From the NCBI GenBank assembly GCA_900751755.1, contig CAADSP010000056.1:1-20557 (forward strand): a stretch of DNA of 20,557 nt, written 5' to 3'. Source of the DNA: an uncultured Collinsella sp. (GTDB taxonomy: Bacteria; Actinomycetota; Coriobacteriia; Coriobacteriales; Coriobacteriaceae). Both the position numbers and the translations under genes were made by a program. The stretch's first letter is position 1. Each line of letters opens with the position of its first letter. The notes below the pieces were generated by a model that worked only from the letters and a program-made list of their open reading frames with translations, made no database searches and was not told the DNA's origin. This document shows, piece after piece, positions 6,820 through 13,416 of this stretch.

Positions 6820-7227
6820 GGCGCGCCTTGATTTAATGCCAAGTTTCCAGCAACGATTCTTCCAGTCATGGTCACAGCATACGGATTCTGACCTGCTGAA
6901 ACGCGCAGGGATAAAGCCGCTAGCTATGATTCCTTCCTCGAAATAGATGAAGAAGGGCTGAAATAGCGAATTCACGTCCTCAGCCAGGATGTCTGCAACT
7001 TGCAATCCGACCTGTTTTGTCCTTGGGACAAAAATGAAACTGCGGGCCTTCGGTGGCCGAAAAGTTTTCCGCGTTGTCCCACGTTTTGTCTCAAACTCCT
7101 ACGCGAAGACATACGGCGAGATTCGGTGGCAAGACACCTAAAGCCGACGACCCAACTGGAGTTGACTGGAATGGCACAACAATAAACGAGCGTGAAAGAG
7201 TGGGAATAGCTGATATTCGGCGATTTC
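6820..7227. other. Gene-poor stretch with TTTTGTCCC motif cluster
   Basis: No convincing gene. At 7015-7033 TTTTGTCC and GGACAAAA form an 8-bp dyad around TTG, and related words recur as TTGTCCC (7074-7080) and TTTTGTC (7084-7090), four copies in about 75 bases, as an operator cluster would look. A 35-codon frame (7034-7141, MKLRAFGG...IRWQDT) starts at the edge of the dyad; I do not recognise it. The minus strand at about 6880-7005 has an open, protein-like frame (VADILAEDVNSLFQPFFIYF) that I also cannot place. The stretch ends in a strong terminator. Confidence 0.4.
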
Positions 7228-7267
7228 AAGCTCCTGACCTGCATCGACAGGTCAGGAGCTTTTCTTT
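7228..7267 (+). terminator. Strong rho-independent terminator
   Basis: AAGCTCCTGACCT (7228-7240) and AGGTCAGGAGCTT (7249-7261) form a perfect 13-bp stem with an 8-base loop, followed by a T-rich tail (TTCTTTT). It points to a plus-strand transcript ending here, although no intact gene lies directly upstream; the nearest is the hydrolase gene 408 bases away. Confidence 0.85.
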
Positions 7268-7277
7268 TGGCAGCCTC

Positions 7278-7390
7278 CGGGCAACCTCCAGGCAACCCTT
7301 ACGGCTTCATACCGCGATTCATGTCGCTCCTAATCAACATCCGCGATGCTTCGCGGGCGCGCAGCACGAGTGCGGAAATACGGACGCACG
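7278..7390 (-). repeat. Degenerate repeat copy A (pairs with 12584-12700)
   Basis: Read on the minus strand it ends in a frame EASRMLIRSDMNRGMKP followed by TAA, and then AGGGTTGCC. The second copy reads EASRALIGADMDHDMKP, TAA, AGGGTTGGCC. Several differences are silent third-base changes (TCG/TCA, ATT/ATC, GAC/GAT, AAG/AAA), so both probably descend from the end of one coding sequence. An upstream frame here continues through HQAFENPRSCVRISALVLRA. The protein is not recognised. Confidence 0.55.
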
Positions 7391-7418
7391 AGCGTGGATT
7401 TTCGAACGCCTGATGAAT

Positions 7419-7489
7419 GAGAGTGGATAATCTCCCACATTGAGCCTCAAGCAAGGCTCAATGTGGGAGATTATCCACTCTCGTTTTTT
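7419..7489 (+). terminator. Terminator with a 29-bp perfect stem
   Basis: The arms 7419-7447 and 7454-7482 are exact reverse complements (29 bp) with a 6-base loop CAAGCA, and TTTTTT follows at 7484-7489. It is much longer than a normal terminator stem. It may be a terminator of a lost plus-strand gene, or a small palindromic element that carries a terminator. Confidence 0.75.
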
Positions 7490-8097
7490 CGACATGTGCC
7501 GTGTTGGTAGCTCTGGTGTGCGCCGAGCGCGTGCGGCTAACGTCGCAAAATAGGGCTTTGTGCTGGCAGTTGTCGTAATAAGCGCTCACGTTGTCAAGGG
7601 GTTGGAAGGGGTCTAGGTATTCAGCCGTGACGGCGGAGACATCGCGCCCATGCGCTTCATTAGTCTTATCGGATTTTCAAACTGTTTGCGGCGGTAGATG
7701 AGTGTGAGCAAATGCTGGCGAGCCTTTTCACCATGCCGCCGTTCTCGTCAACGAAGATGCTGGACTCTTTGGCCAATGGGGCTCCTAATGGAAATAAATA
7801 TAAAATAGCCGGGGAACTTTCCTGGCACTTGGAGGTAGCCAAAAGAGCCGTAAGTAACTATATGGCAAACGCCGATGGTGAACGTAGAGGGGCGTGGGAT
7901 GAAGTTGATAATCAAGGGTTCTTCTGCGGTGGTCACAAATCAGCAGGCGGCTAAAAGATAGGAGGTTCACTAGGCGTAAAATCTTTAAACTGTATGAACA
8001 AATTTCATTTCGCGGATACGCGCCTTCGGTTCATGGAGTGCCTCGCGATAATTTCTCACCCTATATAAGGCAGGCGGATATACCGAGAAGGGGGAAC
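7458..8097. other. Stretch with decayed coding traces, no intact gene
   Basis: About 600 bases with no gene I can defend. On the minus strand three open frames overlap in turn. About 7850-7660 reads ESSIFVDENGGMVKR and ends SLKIR. About 7740-7620 reads ARQHLLTLIYRRKQFENPIR then LMKRMGA, ending SRLNT. And 7676-7458 reads VSAVTAEYLDPFQPLDNVSA then YYDNCQHKALF, with no start codon. They look like one gene broken by two frameshifts, but I cannot name it. A plus-strand frame at 7712-7954 is also open and may be chance. A 20-codon plus frame at 7900-7962 (MKLIIKGSSAVVTNQQAAKR) has a GAGGGG upstream but no known relative. Confidence 0.35.
8074..8081 (+). promoter_or_regulatory. Possible -10 of the EcsC-like gene
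   Basis: CTATATAAGG lies about 30 bases before the ATG at 8099, a TATA-type -10 without a clear -35. GAAGGGGG just before the start is the ribosome site. Confidence 0.35.
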
Positions 8098-8098
8098 C

Positions 8099-9298
8099 AT
8101 GGGAAAGAGCATTAATGATATGAAGATGCCTGACTTCGGGGATATGGCCAAGGGCATGGTGCGGGGGGCCGCGAACGGAGTGAAGAGGATTCATCAGGCT
8201 TTCGGCGGTGAATACGGGGATTCGTTCGAGGGAAACGTCGTTGCTGAGAACGGCGAATATATCCTACCGGATCCGATAATTGACGACCGCGAATGTGAAG
8301 AGATCGACTCCCTCGCCAGACGCTACGAGAAGATGACCTCTCCCGGTATTCTGGCAAAAGCCGGGAAGAAAGCCGATGAACTCACGCCCGCTCCGGTCAA
8401 GGAGATTGCCGGTAAAGTTGGTGACATCGCCAGGGATACATTCGAGGATCTGACGGAGCAGGAGCTCATGGCGGCTGCCATCAAGAAGGCTGCCGATGGC
8501 TTCGGAGAGCTCGAGAAACAGGCGGCAAAGGCAAGCGTGAGCAAAGAACACGTCATACAGTGCGTCAACGCGGGAAAACAGGCACAAAAGGTTTCGGATA
8601 TTTCGCAAATCTGTCTGCTGCGCGCATATGACGTCGCTGCCGTCTCGGCCAAGGAGCGCCCGCAGCACATGGGAATCGCACTTGCCGAGGGCGGAGGAAC
8701 GGGCGCTATCGGGTTCTGGGGTCTCCCTGCAAACATCGCGCTCAGCATGCTTGTCTATTTCAGGGCAGTCCAGTCAGTGGCCATGTTCTATGGCTACGAC
8801 GTCAAAGAAGACCCCGCAGAGCTCATCATTGCCAGCGAGGTGTTTCAAAGGGCGATGTCGCCGAGCCCCAAGGGGAACCCAGCTACTGATTATATCGGGA
8901 AGGTTCTCATATATGCCGAGAGCGCGGCCGTGAAACAAGCCGCAAAGAAGGGCTGGACCGCGATGGTCGAGAAAGGTGGCGCCGCGCTCGCTATCGCCCA
9001 GATGCGCGCACTCGCCAACAAAGCAGCCCAAAAGGCTTTGGAGAACGGTGGCAAGAAGGCAATCGAGGCTGGCGTATTTAAGAAAACCCTTACTCAAATT
9101 GGTCAGAAGCTGACGCTGAAGAACGTCGGCAGACTTGTTCCCGTGGTGGGAGCGGGTTTCGGTGCCTTTTTTGACACAGCGCAAATGAACAGTATCCTAG
9201 ACTTCGCCGACCTCTTCTACCACAAGCGTTTCATTGTCGAGAAGGAACAACGTGTGCAGAGGCTTACGGGAGAAACGGCTGAGTTTGCAGAGAGTTAG
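8099..9298 (+). CDS. EcsC family protein
   Basis: 399 residues, ribosome site GAAGGGGG. The C-terminal two thirds match the EcsC family: a helical lead (about 110-185), then ALAEGGGTGAIGFWGLPANI (about 208-227), the glycine-rich 'AEGGxTG' motif with a hydrophobic helix, then 'YFRAVQSVAMFYGYDVKEDPAE' and near the end 'LVPVVGAGFGAFFDTAQMNSILDFADLFYHKRF', the family's 'PVVGA..GA..D' plus 'A...Y..R' end. EcsC-type proteins are linked to membrane or secretion functions in Bacillus (third gene of ecsABC), but most stand-alone members have no known role. The N-terminal 100 residues are charged and not recognised. There is no Ecs ABC transporter next to it; it stands alone with its own promoter region. 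Confidence 0.8.
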   Translation: MGKSINDMKMPDFGDMAKGMVRGAANGVKRIHQAFGGEYGDSFEGNVVAENGEYILPDPIIDDRECEEIDSLARRYEKMTSPGILAKAGKKADELTPAPVKEIAGKVGDIARDTFEDLTEQELMAAAIKKAADGFGELEKQAAKASVSKEHVIQCVNAGKQAQKVSDISQICLLRAYDVAAVSAKERPQHMGIALAEGGGTGAIGFWGLPANIALSMLVYFRAVQSVAMFYGYDVKEDPAELIIASEVFQRAMSPSPKGNPATDYIGKVLIYAESAAVKQAAKKGWTAMVEKGGAALAIAQMRALANKAAQKALENGGKKAIEAGVFKKTLTQIGQKLTLKNVGRLVPVVGAGFGAFFDTAQMNSILDFADLFYHKRFIVEKEQRVQRLTGETAEFAES

Positions 9299-9588
9299 AG
9301 TCGTCAACTAGACCTGTCGGGCGCAACTTCATGCGCCGAAACGTAATCAATCGGAAGCTATTTGGCTGCCCTCGGCCATGCGGCTTCCGCCTTACTCTAT
9401 CTCGCCGTCAGGTACTCCGAGCTTATGTGACGTCCACCCGCATCATCGCGCTCGTGCACGTTTGCGTCGGGGGTGGAGGTCCTTGGCTCTTGGTTGGCGA
9501 ACAGTTTGTCAAACGTCATATCTGCCACCCCGGTTCAGTATTTAGATTTACATTCTATTGTCCATGTCCGCAGCCATTTTAGTCCCAG
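9299..9588. other. Intergenic stretch with a small unrecognised minus-strand frame
   Basis: It contains short dyads after the EcsC-like stop (GGCGC/GCGCC at 9320-9337; GGAAGC/GCTTCC around 9354-9390) without a U-run, so termination here would be weak. On the minus strand a 40-codon frame runs from ATG 9519 to TAG at 9397 (MTFDKLFANQEP...SSEYLTAR), preceded by GGTGGC. I do not recognise it; it may be the start of a truncated gene or chance. Confidence 0.3.
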
Positions 9589-10242
9589 CTACGGCCTCTT
9601 CGGCACCTGCGGCAGCCTGGCTCCGCAGGAAGAGCAGTACGACGCGTCGCCGGATGCCTTGACGCCGCAATAGGGGCAGAAAGACGCGCGCACCTTGCGG
9701 CCTCCTGGCGTCCAGGTCCTAATTCCCTTGGCAATCAGGACTGCTACGCGCTCGGGGATATCCGAGTCTTCGTTTGAGCTCGCTACGGTGTAATCGCTTG
9801 TGAGGTGGCCCTTGTAGTCAAAGTCAATTACGAACTTCCATGAGCTGATGCCGCTGAGAGTAGCAACTGCCCCGTAGACTCTGTGCTCGACTACGGTAAG
9901 GGACTCAAGTCTTTTTACTGATCGTCGCGTACTGGCGACAATTTCCTCAAGCTCTTCTTGGGTCACATCGTCTCTGAAACTCTCGCTCGCACGGTCCCAC
10001 TCGGCTTTTGCTTTGACCTTTTCGAGTTCGACCTTCCGTTTCTCCTGTCTGTCGGATGCGAACACTACGATGCCAAGGAGAATGAACATGGGCAAAAGTG
10101 ACGTCAGCATATCCATTAAATGCTCCCTAAATAACTCCAGCGCTGCATGCGAGAAAAACAATGCGACGTGCAAGATGATAAAGGCGGACAGCCCCGCTGT
10201 GAAATACCACCTGAACGTCTCGTGGTGGGCGACGCACATCAC
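9589..10242 (-). CDS. Membrane protein with C-terminal zinc ribbon, function unknown
   Basis: 217 residues from the GTG at 10242 (an ATG follows directly). Two membrane helices lie at about 11-34 and 45-62, then a charged helix rich in K and E (64-90, possible coiled coil), a small domain (110-180, 'VYGAVATLSGISSWKFVIDFDYKGHLTSDY'), and a treble-clef-like zinc ribbon with C189, C192, C203 and C206 (CPYCG...CSSCG). The frame stays open upstream to about 10312 and there encodes another hydrophobic stretch (FAGFTLAEGALGSIVV), and no ribosome site precedes the listed start. The true N-terminus may therefore be longer with an unusual start, or the gene may be 5'-truncated. It lies downstream of the DUF262 and DUF6508-like genes on the same strand. 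Confidence 0.6.
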   Translation of the reverse strand: MMCVAHHETFRWYFTAGLSAFIILHVALFFSHAALELFREHLMDMLTSLLPMFILLGIVVFASDRQEKRKVELEKVKAKAEWDRASESFRDDVTQEELEEIVASTRRSVKRLESLTVVEHRVYGAVATLSGISSWKFVIDFDYKGHLTSDYTVASSNEDSDIPERVAVLIAKGIRTWTPGGRKVRASFCPYCGVKASGDASYCSSCGARLPQVPKRP

Positions 10243-10401
10243 GACGATGCTGCCAAGGGCTCCTTCTGCGAGTGTAAACCCTGCAAAATGGATTCGGAGA
10301 ACTGGCGGCAGTGGTCAATCACTCTTTTCGATGGAGACTGCCTCTGGATTTACTGCTGACGCTAGTGGCGGCCACGGTCCAAGTGTATTCGGAGTCGATG
10401 A

Positions 10402-10746
10402 CTAACTTTCGTCGAGCTCCTTCAGCCGGGAGAGGCAGCGGTCCAGAAACCCGCTCCTAGCTTGCGCGGCAAGGAGTCCGTCGCAGAAGCGGTCGCCACG
10501 AACGCACCACGTGATGCATGCACGTATCAGGTCAATGCCCCCATGGTCGATGTCGCAGCTGTCTATACCTTCCGAGGTGTCGATGCTATGGCGTTCAAGC
10601 GTCTCGAAGTATCTGGTGTCCGCGAACCCGTCCAGTTCATAGAAATCGTCGACGAAATCCTCGAGTCCGAACGTCCCGCCCCCAAACTCGACATTCATGT
10701 TTCTGTCCGCCAGCTTGCCAGCGTACTTGGTTAGTCTTTCGAACAT
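10402..10746 (-). CDS. DUF6508-like protein
   Basis: 114 residues opening MFERLTKYAGKLADRN. Its layout resembles DUF6508 proteins: an N-terminal 'MF.RLT.Y...L', a 'F-V-D-D-F-Y' stretch near 31, 'TRYFETLERHSID' around 44-56, and a C-terminal block 'DLIRACITWCVRGDRFCDGLL' then 'GFLDRCLSRLKEL'. In the family this last block ('...AL...I.RAERFCDG.L......G....WL.RL..ID') is the most conserved. No function is established; members appear as single genes in mobile or defence-rich regions of gut bacteria. The AAGGAG ribosome site overlaps the TAA stop of the DUF262 gene, so the two are made together. Confidence 0.6.
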   Translation of the reverse strand: MFERLTKYAGKLADRNMNVEFGGGTFGLEDFVDDFYELDGFADTRYFETLERHSIDTSEGIDSCDIDHGGIDLIRACITWCVRGDRFCDGLLAAQARSGFLDRCLSRLKELDES

Positions 10747-10755
10747 GTTCGCTCC

Positions 10756-12489
10756 TTAGCTCAAAAGTCCGTTGTCGCCCAGGTAGTCCACGAAGGCATC
10801 GATGATCCGCGCCGTGCGAGTCGCGATGTCTATTTCGGTGAAGTCTCCCATGACTTGTGTCAGGCGCTTGAGTTCCGCGATCTTTGTTCCGGCTTTGCGC
10901 TTGCCATTGCCGTCGGTGTAACCCTCATAGTACTTGCGTTTATCGCAGAATCTGTAGTCGGCCGCGCGGATGTTTACACGCTTCTCGAGCAGCGCCTTGT
11001 TACCCAGCGCCTCCAGGCTGGATTGATCGACGAGCGGGTCTATCTCGTTGCGCTTCTTGGCATAGATGTGCTCAATTTCGAGCGTGGTGTCTAGGTCCAT
11101 GAGTGGTTGATCTGGGTCTGCGTACGCCCACCAAGTGAGTATGGACTTTGTTACAGGCCTGCCGTTGGTGAACACGTAGGTTCGGAATCGCTCAGCAATA
11201 TTTGCGCGATTGAAGTGGTGGTTAGGAAACTCCACCGGGCGGTGCTCCACGATGTTGATCATCTCGGGATACACTGGCGAACGCAGCGCGTTCACGCCGG
11301 GTCGCTCAATGGCGTAGGCGAAAATGAATGCCGTGATCTTGTTTAGAAAGCCGTAGAGTGCCTCGTCATCGAGGACGCCTTTGCTGTCGCTGTTGGCAAG
11401 GAACCAGACGCTTAGCAGATAGGTCCACATGCCGTTGGGGGCGTAGTTCAGCACGAAGAGCCTGCGGAGCACGCGCTCGCTGAACCCTTCCTGCGCGTCG
11501 ACGCGTTTCCAGAAGCCGAGCAGCGCCTCGAGATCGTCGAGCGTGGCGTCCTCCTTGAGCATGGCGTAACCATCGGCACCGAAGAAGTCGCGCAACGATG
11601 CGGTGGTCGTATCGCGGATGCCTTTCTTCGCGCGGCGGTAGTACATGTAGCGCGTAAATAGCTCATCGGTTGGTGTGCCGCGCATGGGCCGGAAGATAGC
11701 GTTCGCTCCCTCCTCGAGTCCCTTCCAGCGACGGATGAACTCGTCCTTGCGCCCCGTGTCGGAATAATGCTTGTAGAACTGGCTCTTAAAGATGTCGGCA
11801 TCCGAGAGAGGCAACCCTCGGTCGTTTAGAGTCGAGAAGATGCGTAACGCGGTGTCCTGCGACTCCGCTTCAATGGGCAACAGTATCACATTGTTGATGA
11901 CGCGTGTGGCCATGTAGACGGTGTAGGTGGGCCACTCGCTCACCAGTTGCTCAATTTTCCTCTGGAAGAAAGCGAAGTTGCGGGCATAGGCGCTCTTCCA
12001 GCCATCGCCTACATTGCCCTCTCGTAAAATCTCGAGGAATTCATTCTTGTCGTTGTCCGATGCAACCTCGGAGTCGATCTTAAGGCGCTCCATGTCGGGC
12101 TCGTCGAACTCGTCGGTTTTCCATACACAACGGGCGATTGCCTCGCGCATCTTCACAGACTGTTTATCCTTCATATTGGTGAACTTGTCGTAGAACGCGC
12201 GGAGCAGCAGCATGATGGTGGTGAGGCGCTGCTGGCCGTCAATGATCTCAAGTTGGCCAGAGAGGTTCTTAAAGGTGACGATGGGCCCTAGAAAGTATTC
12301 GTCGTTCTCGCTGTCGAAACGCTCGTAGTCATCGCCTGGAAAAGCGAACGAGAACAGGTCATCCCACAGCGTTGCGCATTCATCCTCGCCCCAGGCGTAG
12401 GGCCTCTGGTAGTCGGGGATGAGGAAGTCTGATCGCTTGTCGGTGAGAAGATCGCGAATCGATCGCTGGTCGATGTTGAGCTTGGACAT
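10756..12489 (-). CDS. DUF262/DUF1524 (GmrSD-like) protein
   Basis: 577 residues; the ATG at 12489 has GGAAGG upstream and a TATAAT promoter just before, so the longer open frame was rejected. The N-terminal DUF262 domain shows IPDYQRPYAWGEDE (24-37) and the ParB-like DGQQRLTT (84-91), the signature used for NTP binding or cleavage in GmrS-type domains. 'ESQDTALRIFSTLNDRGLPLSDADIFK' follows. The C-terminal DUF1524 domain has an HNH-like nuclease motif, EIEHIYAKK (H474), LGNKALLEKRVNI (495-507) and 'DKRKYYEGY'. Single-chain DUF262-DUF1524 proteins relate to the type IV restriction enzyme GmrSD and to phage-defence nucleases that attack modified DNA. The motif order looks intact. It leads an operon with the DUF6508-like gene. 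Confidence 0.87.
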   Translation of the reverse strand: MSKLNIDQRSIRDLLTDKRSDFLIPDYQRPYAWGEDECATLWDDLFSFAFPGDDYERFDSENDEYFLGPIVTFKNLSGQLEIIDGQQRLTTIMLLLRAFYDKFTNMKDKQSVKMREAIARCVWKTDEFDEPDMERLKIDSEVASDNDKNEFLEILREGNVGDGWKSAYARNFAFFQRKIEQLVSEWPTYTVYMATRVINNVILLPIEAESQDTALRIFSTLNDRGLPLSDADIFKSQFYKHYSDTGRKDEFIRRWKGLEEGANAIFRPMRGTPTDELFTRYMYYRRAKKGIRDTTTASLRDFFGADGYAMLKEDATLDDLEALLGFWKRVDAQEGFSERVLRRLFVLNYAPNGMWTYLLSVWFLANSDSKGVLDDEALYGFLNKITAFIFAYAIERPGVNALRSPVYPEMINIVEHRPVEFPNHHFNRANIAERFRTYVFTNGRPVTKSILTWWAYADPDQPLMDLDTTLEIEHIYAKKRNEIDPLVDQSSLEALGNKALLEKRVNIRAADYRFCDKRKYYEGYTDGNGKRKAGTKIAELKRLTQVMGDFTEIDIATRTARIIDAFVDYLGDNGLLS

Positions 12490-12529
12490 GAGCTGTACCT
12501 TCCGCGCGGGAACAATCAAGATGACACGG

Positions 12530-12535
12530 ATTATA
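12530..12535 (-). promoter_or_regulatory. -10 element of the DUF262 operon
   Basis: The minus strand reads TATAAT, a perfect -10, 40 bases before the start codon at 12489. No convincing -35 was found at the usual distance. Confidence 0.55.
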
Positions 12536-12583
12536 TCGCCGAAGTCGTCATTCGCTCTATTGCTGCGAGCTACTGAATCTAGC

Positions 12584-12700
12584 AACCTCTGGCCAACCCT
12601 TACGGTTTCATGTCGTGATCCATATCGGCGCCGATCAATGCCCGTGATGCTTCTGCTTGCACCTTCTTTGGAGAGCACGAACGAGAGATACGATCTACAG
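12584..12700 (-). repeat. Degenerate repeat copy B (pairs with 7278-7390)
   Basis: On the minus strand it contains GCAGAAGCATCACGGGCATT and ends in the frame EASRALIGADMDHDMKP then TAA, matching copy A with mainly silent or conservative changes. A short part (12634-12662) also matches the end of yjdF: in another frame it reads KQKHHGH-stop against KQKHRGH-stop. It may therefore be a decayed 3' end of a yjdF-like or neighbouring gene. It occupies most of the gap between the DUF262 promoter and the flavodoxin-type gene. Confidence 0.55.
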
Positions 12701-12778
12701 ACGACTGAATAGCTCCACCCGTTTTGGTTACAACGAAATGTATGCCGCGCGCCTGCGGCATGAAGAAGGGAGATTCTT

Positions 12779-13309
12779 ATGAATATCGTTGTATTGAGCG
12801 GTAGCCCGCGCAAGGGCGCCAATACCGACACCATGGTCGAGGCGTTTGCTGAGACCGCGCGTGAGGGTGGCCATACGGTCGAGGTCATCCGCGTTGCCAG
12901 TAAGAAAATCGCTGGTTGTCTGGGGTGTCAGTATTGCTTCGCCCACGAGGGCACTTGCGTGCAGAAGGATGACATGGCCAACGTGATCGAGTCGCTGAAA
13001 GACGCCGACATGGTTGTCTTCGCTTCGCCTATCTACTGGTTTGATATCACTGCGCAGGAGAAGGCCGCCATCGATCGCCTATACGCCTTCGGTGCTACGG
13101 GCTTCCCGTTCACCAAGACGGCCCTTTTACTCGATAGCCACAGCGAGGGCGTCTATGATGCGGCGATCGCTATGTACAAGTCGACCTGTGCGTACTGCAA
13201 GTGGGAGGACCAGGGCATTGTCGCCATCAGCGGTATGACCGAGCGCGACAGCATGGCATCGTCGCCCAAGTTGAAAGAGGTGCGAGAGCTCGCTCGCAAG
13301 CTCGCCTAA
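12779..13309 (+). CDS. Flavodoxin-family NAD(P)H-dependent FMN reductase
   Basis: 176 residues starting MNIVVLSGSPRKGANTDTMV, the first strand and the FMN-phosphate loop (GSPRKGANT, 8-16). AGCLGCQYCFAHEGTC (about 46-61) carries the compact cysteine pattern seen in the iron-sulfur flavoprotein branch and leads to 'QKDDM' as in that family, and 'VVFASPIYWFDITAQEKAAIDRLY' is the flavin-side helix region. It catalyses NAD(P)H-dependent reduction of flavin or small electrophiles; the substrate is unknown. AAGGGAG is the ribosome site, and a small dyad ATGCCGC/GCGGCAT sits between it and the likely promoter. It is a single-gene unit. The stub at 4915-5013 is the tail of a second member of this family. 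Confidence 0.88.
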   Translation: MNIVVLSGSPRKGANTDTMVEAFAETAREGGHTVEVIRVASKKIAGCLGCQYCFAHEGTCVQKDDMANVIESLKDADMVVFASPIYWFDITAQEKAAIDRLYAFGATGFPFTKTALLLDSHSEGVYDAAIAMYKSTCAYCKWEDQGIVAISGMTERDSMASSPKLKEVRELARKLA

Positions 13310-13398
13310 GGACAAGAAGAACGCATGGCAATCAGCGTTGGCGGAAAGCCTACTTCCCTTACCAAGAGGATTACTGATTGCCATGCGTTGATGTCCTT
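13308..13398. repeat. Long imperfect inverted repeat between convergent genes
   Basis: AACGCATGGCAATCAG (13320-13335) and CTGATTGCCATGCGTT (13374-13389) are perfect 16-bp arms. Outside them AAGGACA (13308-13314) and TGTCCTT (13392-13398) extend the pairing after small unpaired gaps. The centre is 38 bases. It starts on the reductase stop codon and ends about 20 bases before the ATPase stop codon, so it may be a shared transcript end for both genes, although no clear U-run follows. It could also be a small palindromic element. Confidence 0.6.
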
Positions 13399-13416
13399 AT
13401 GGACAATCTCCGCGTG

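Noticed and set aside
5842..7005. 387-codon minus-strand frame opposite the hydrolase gene
   Set aside because: It lies opposite a well-supported hydrolase with good motifs and has no ribosome site or recognisable domain; only its first 50 codons lie in free DNA.
7712..7954. 80-codon plus-strand frame
   Set aside because: No recognisable domain, no ribosome site, and the opposite strand has more protein-like frames; left inside the decayed stretch.
12490..12888. Upstream extension of the DUF262 frame
   Set aside because: It crosses the TATAAT promoter and the degenerate repeat, while the ATG at 12489 has a ribosome site and starts where the domain begins.
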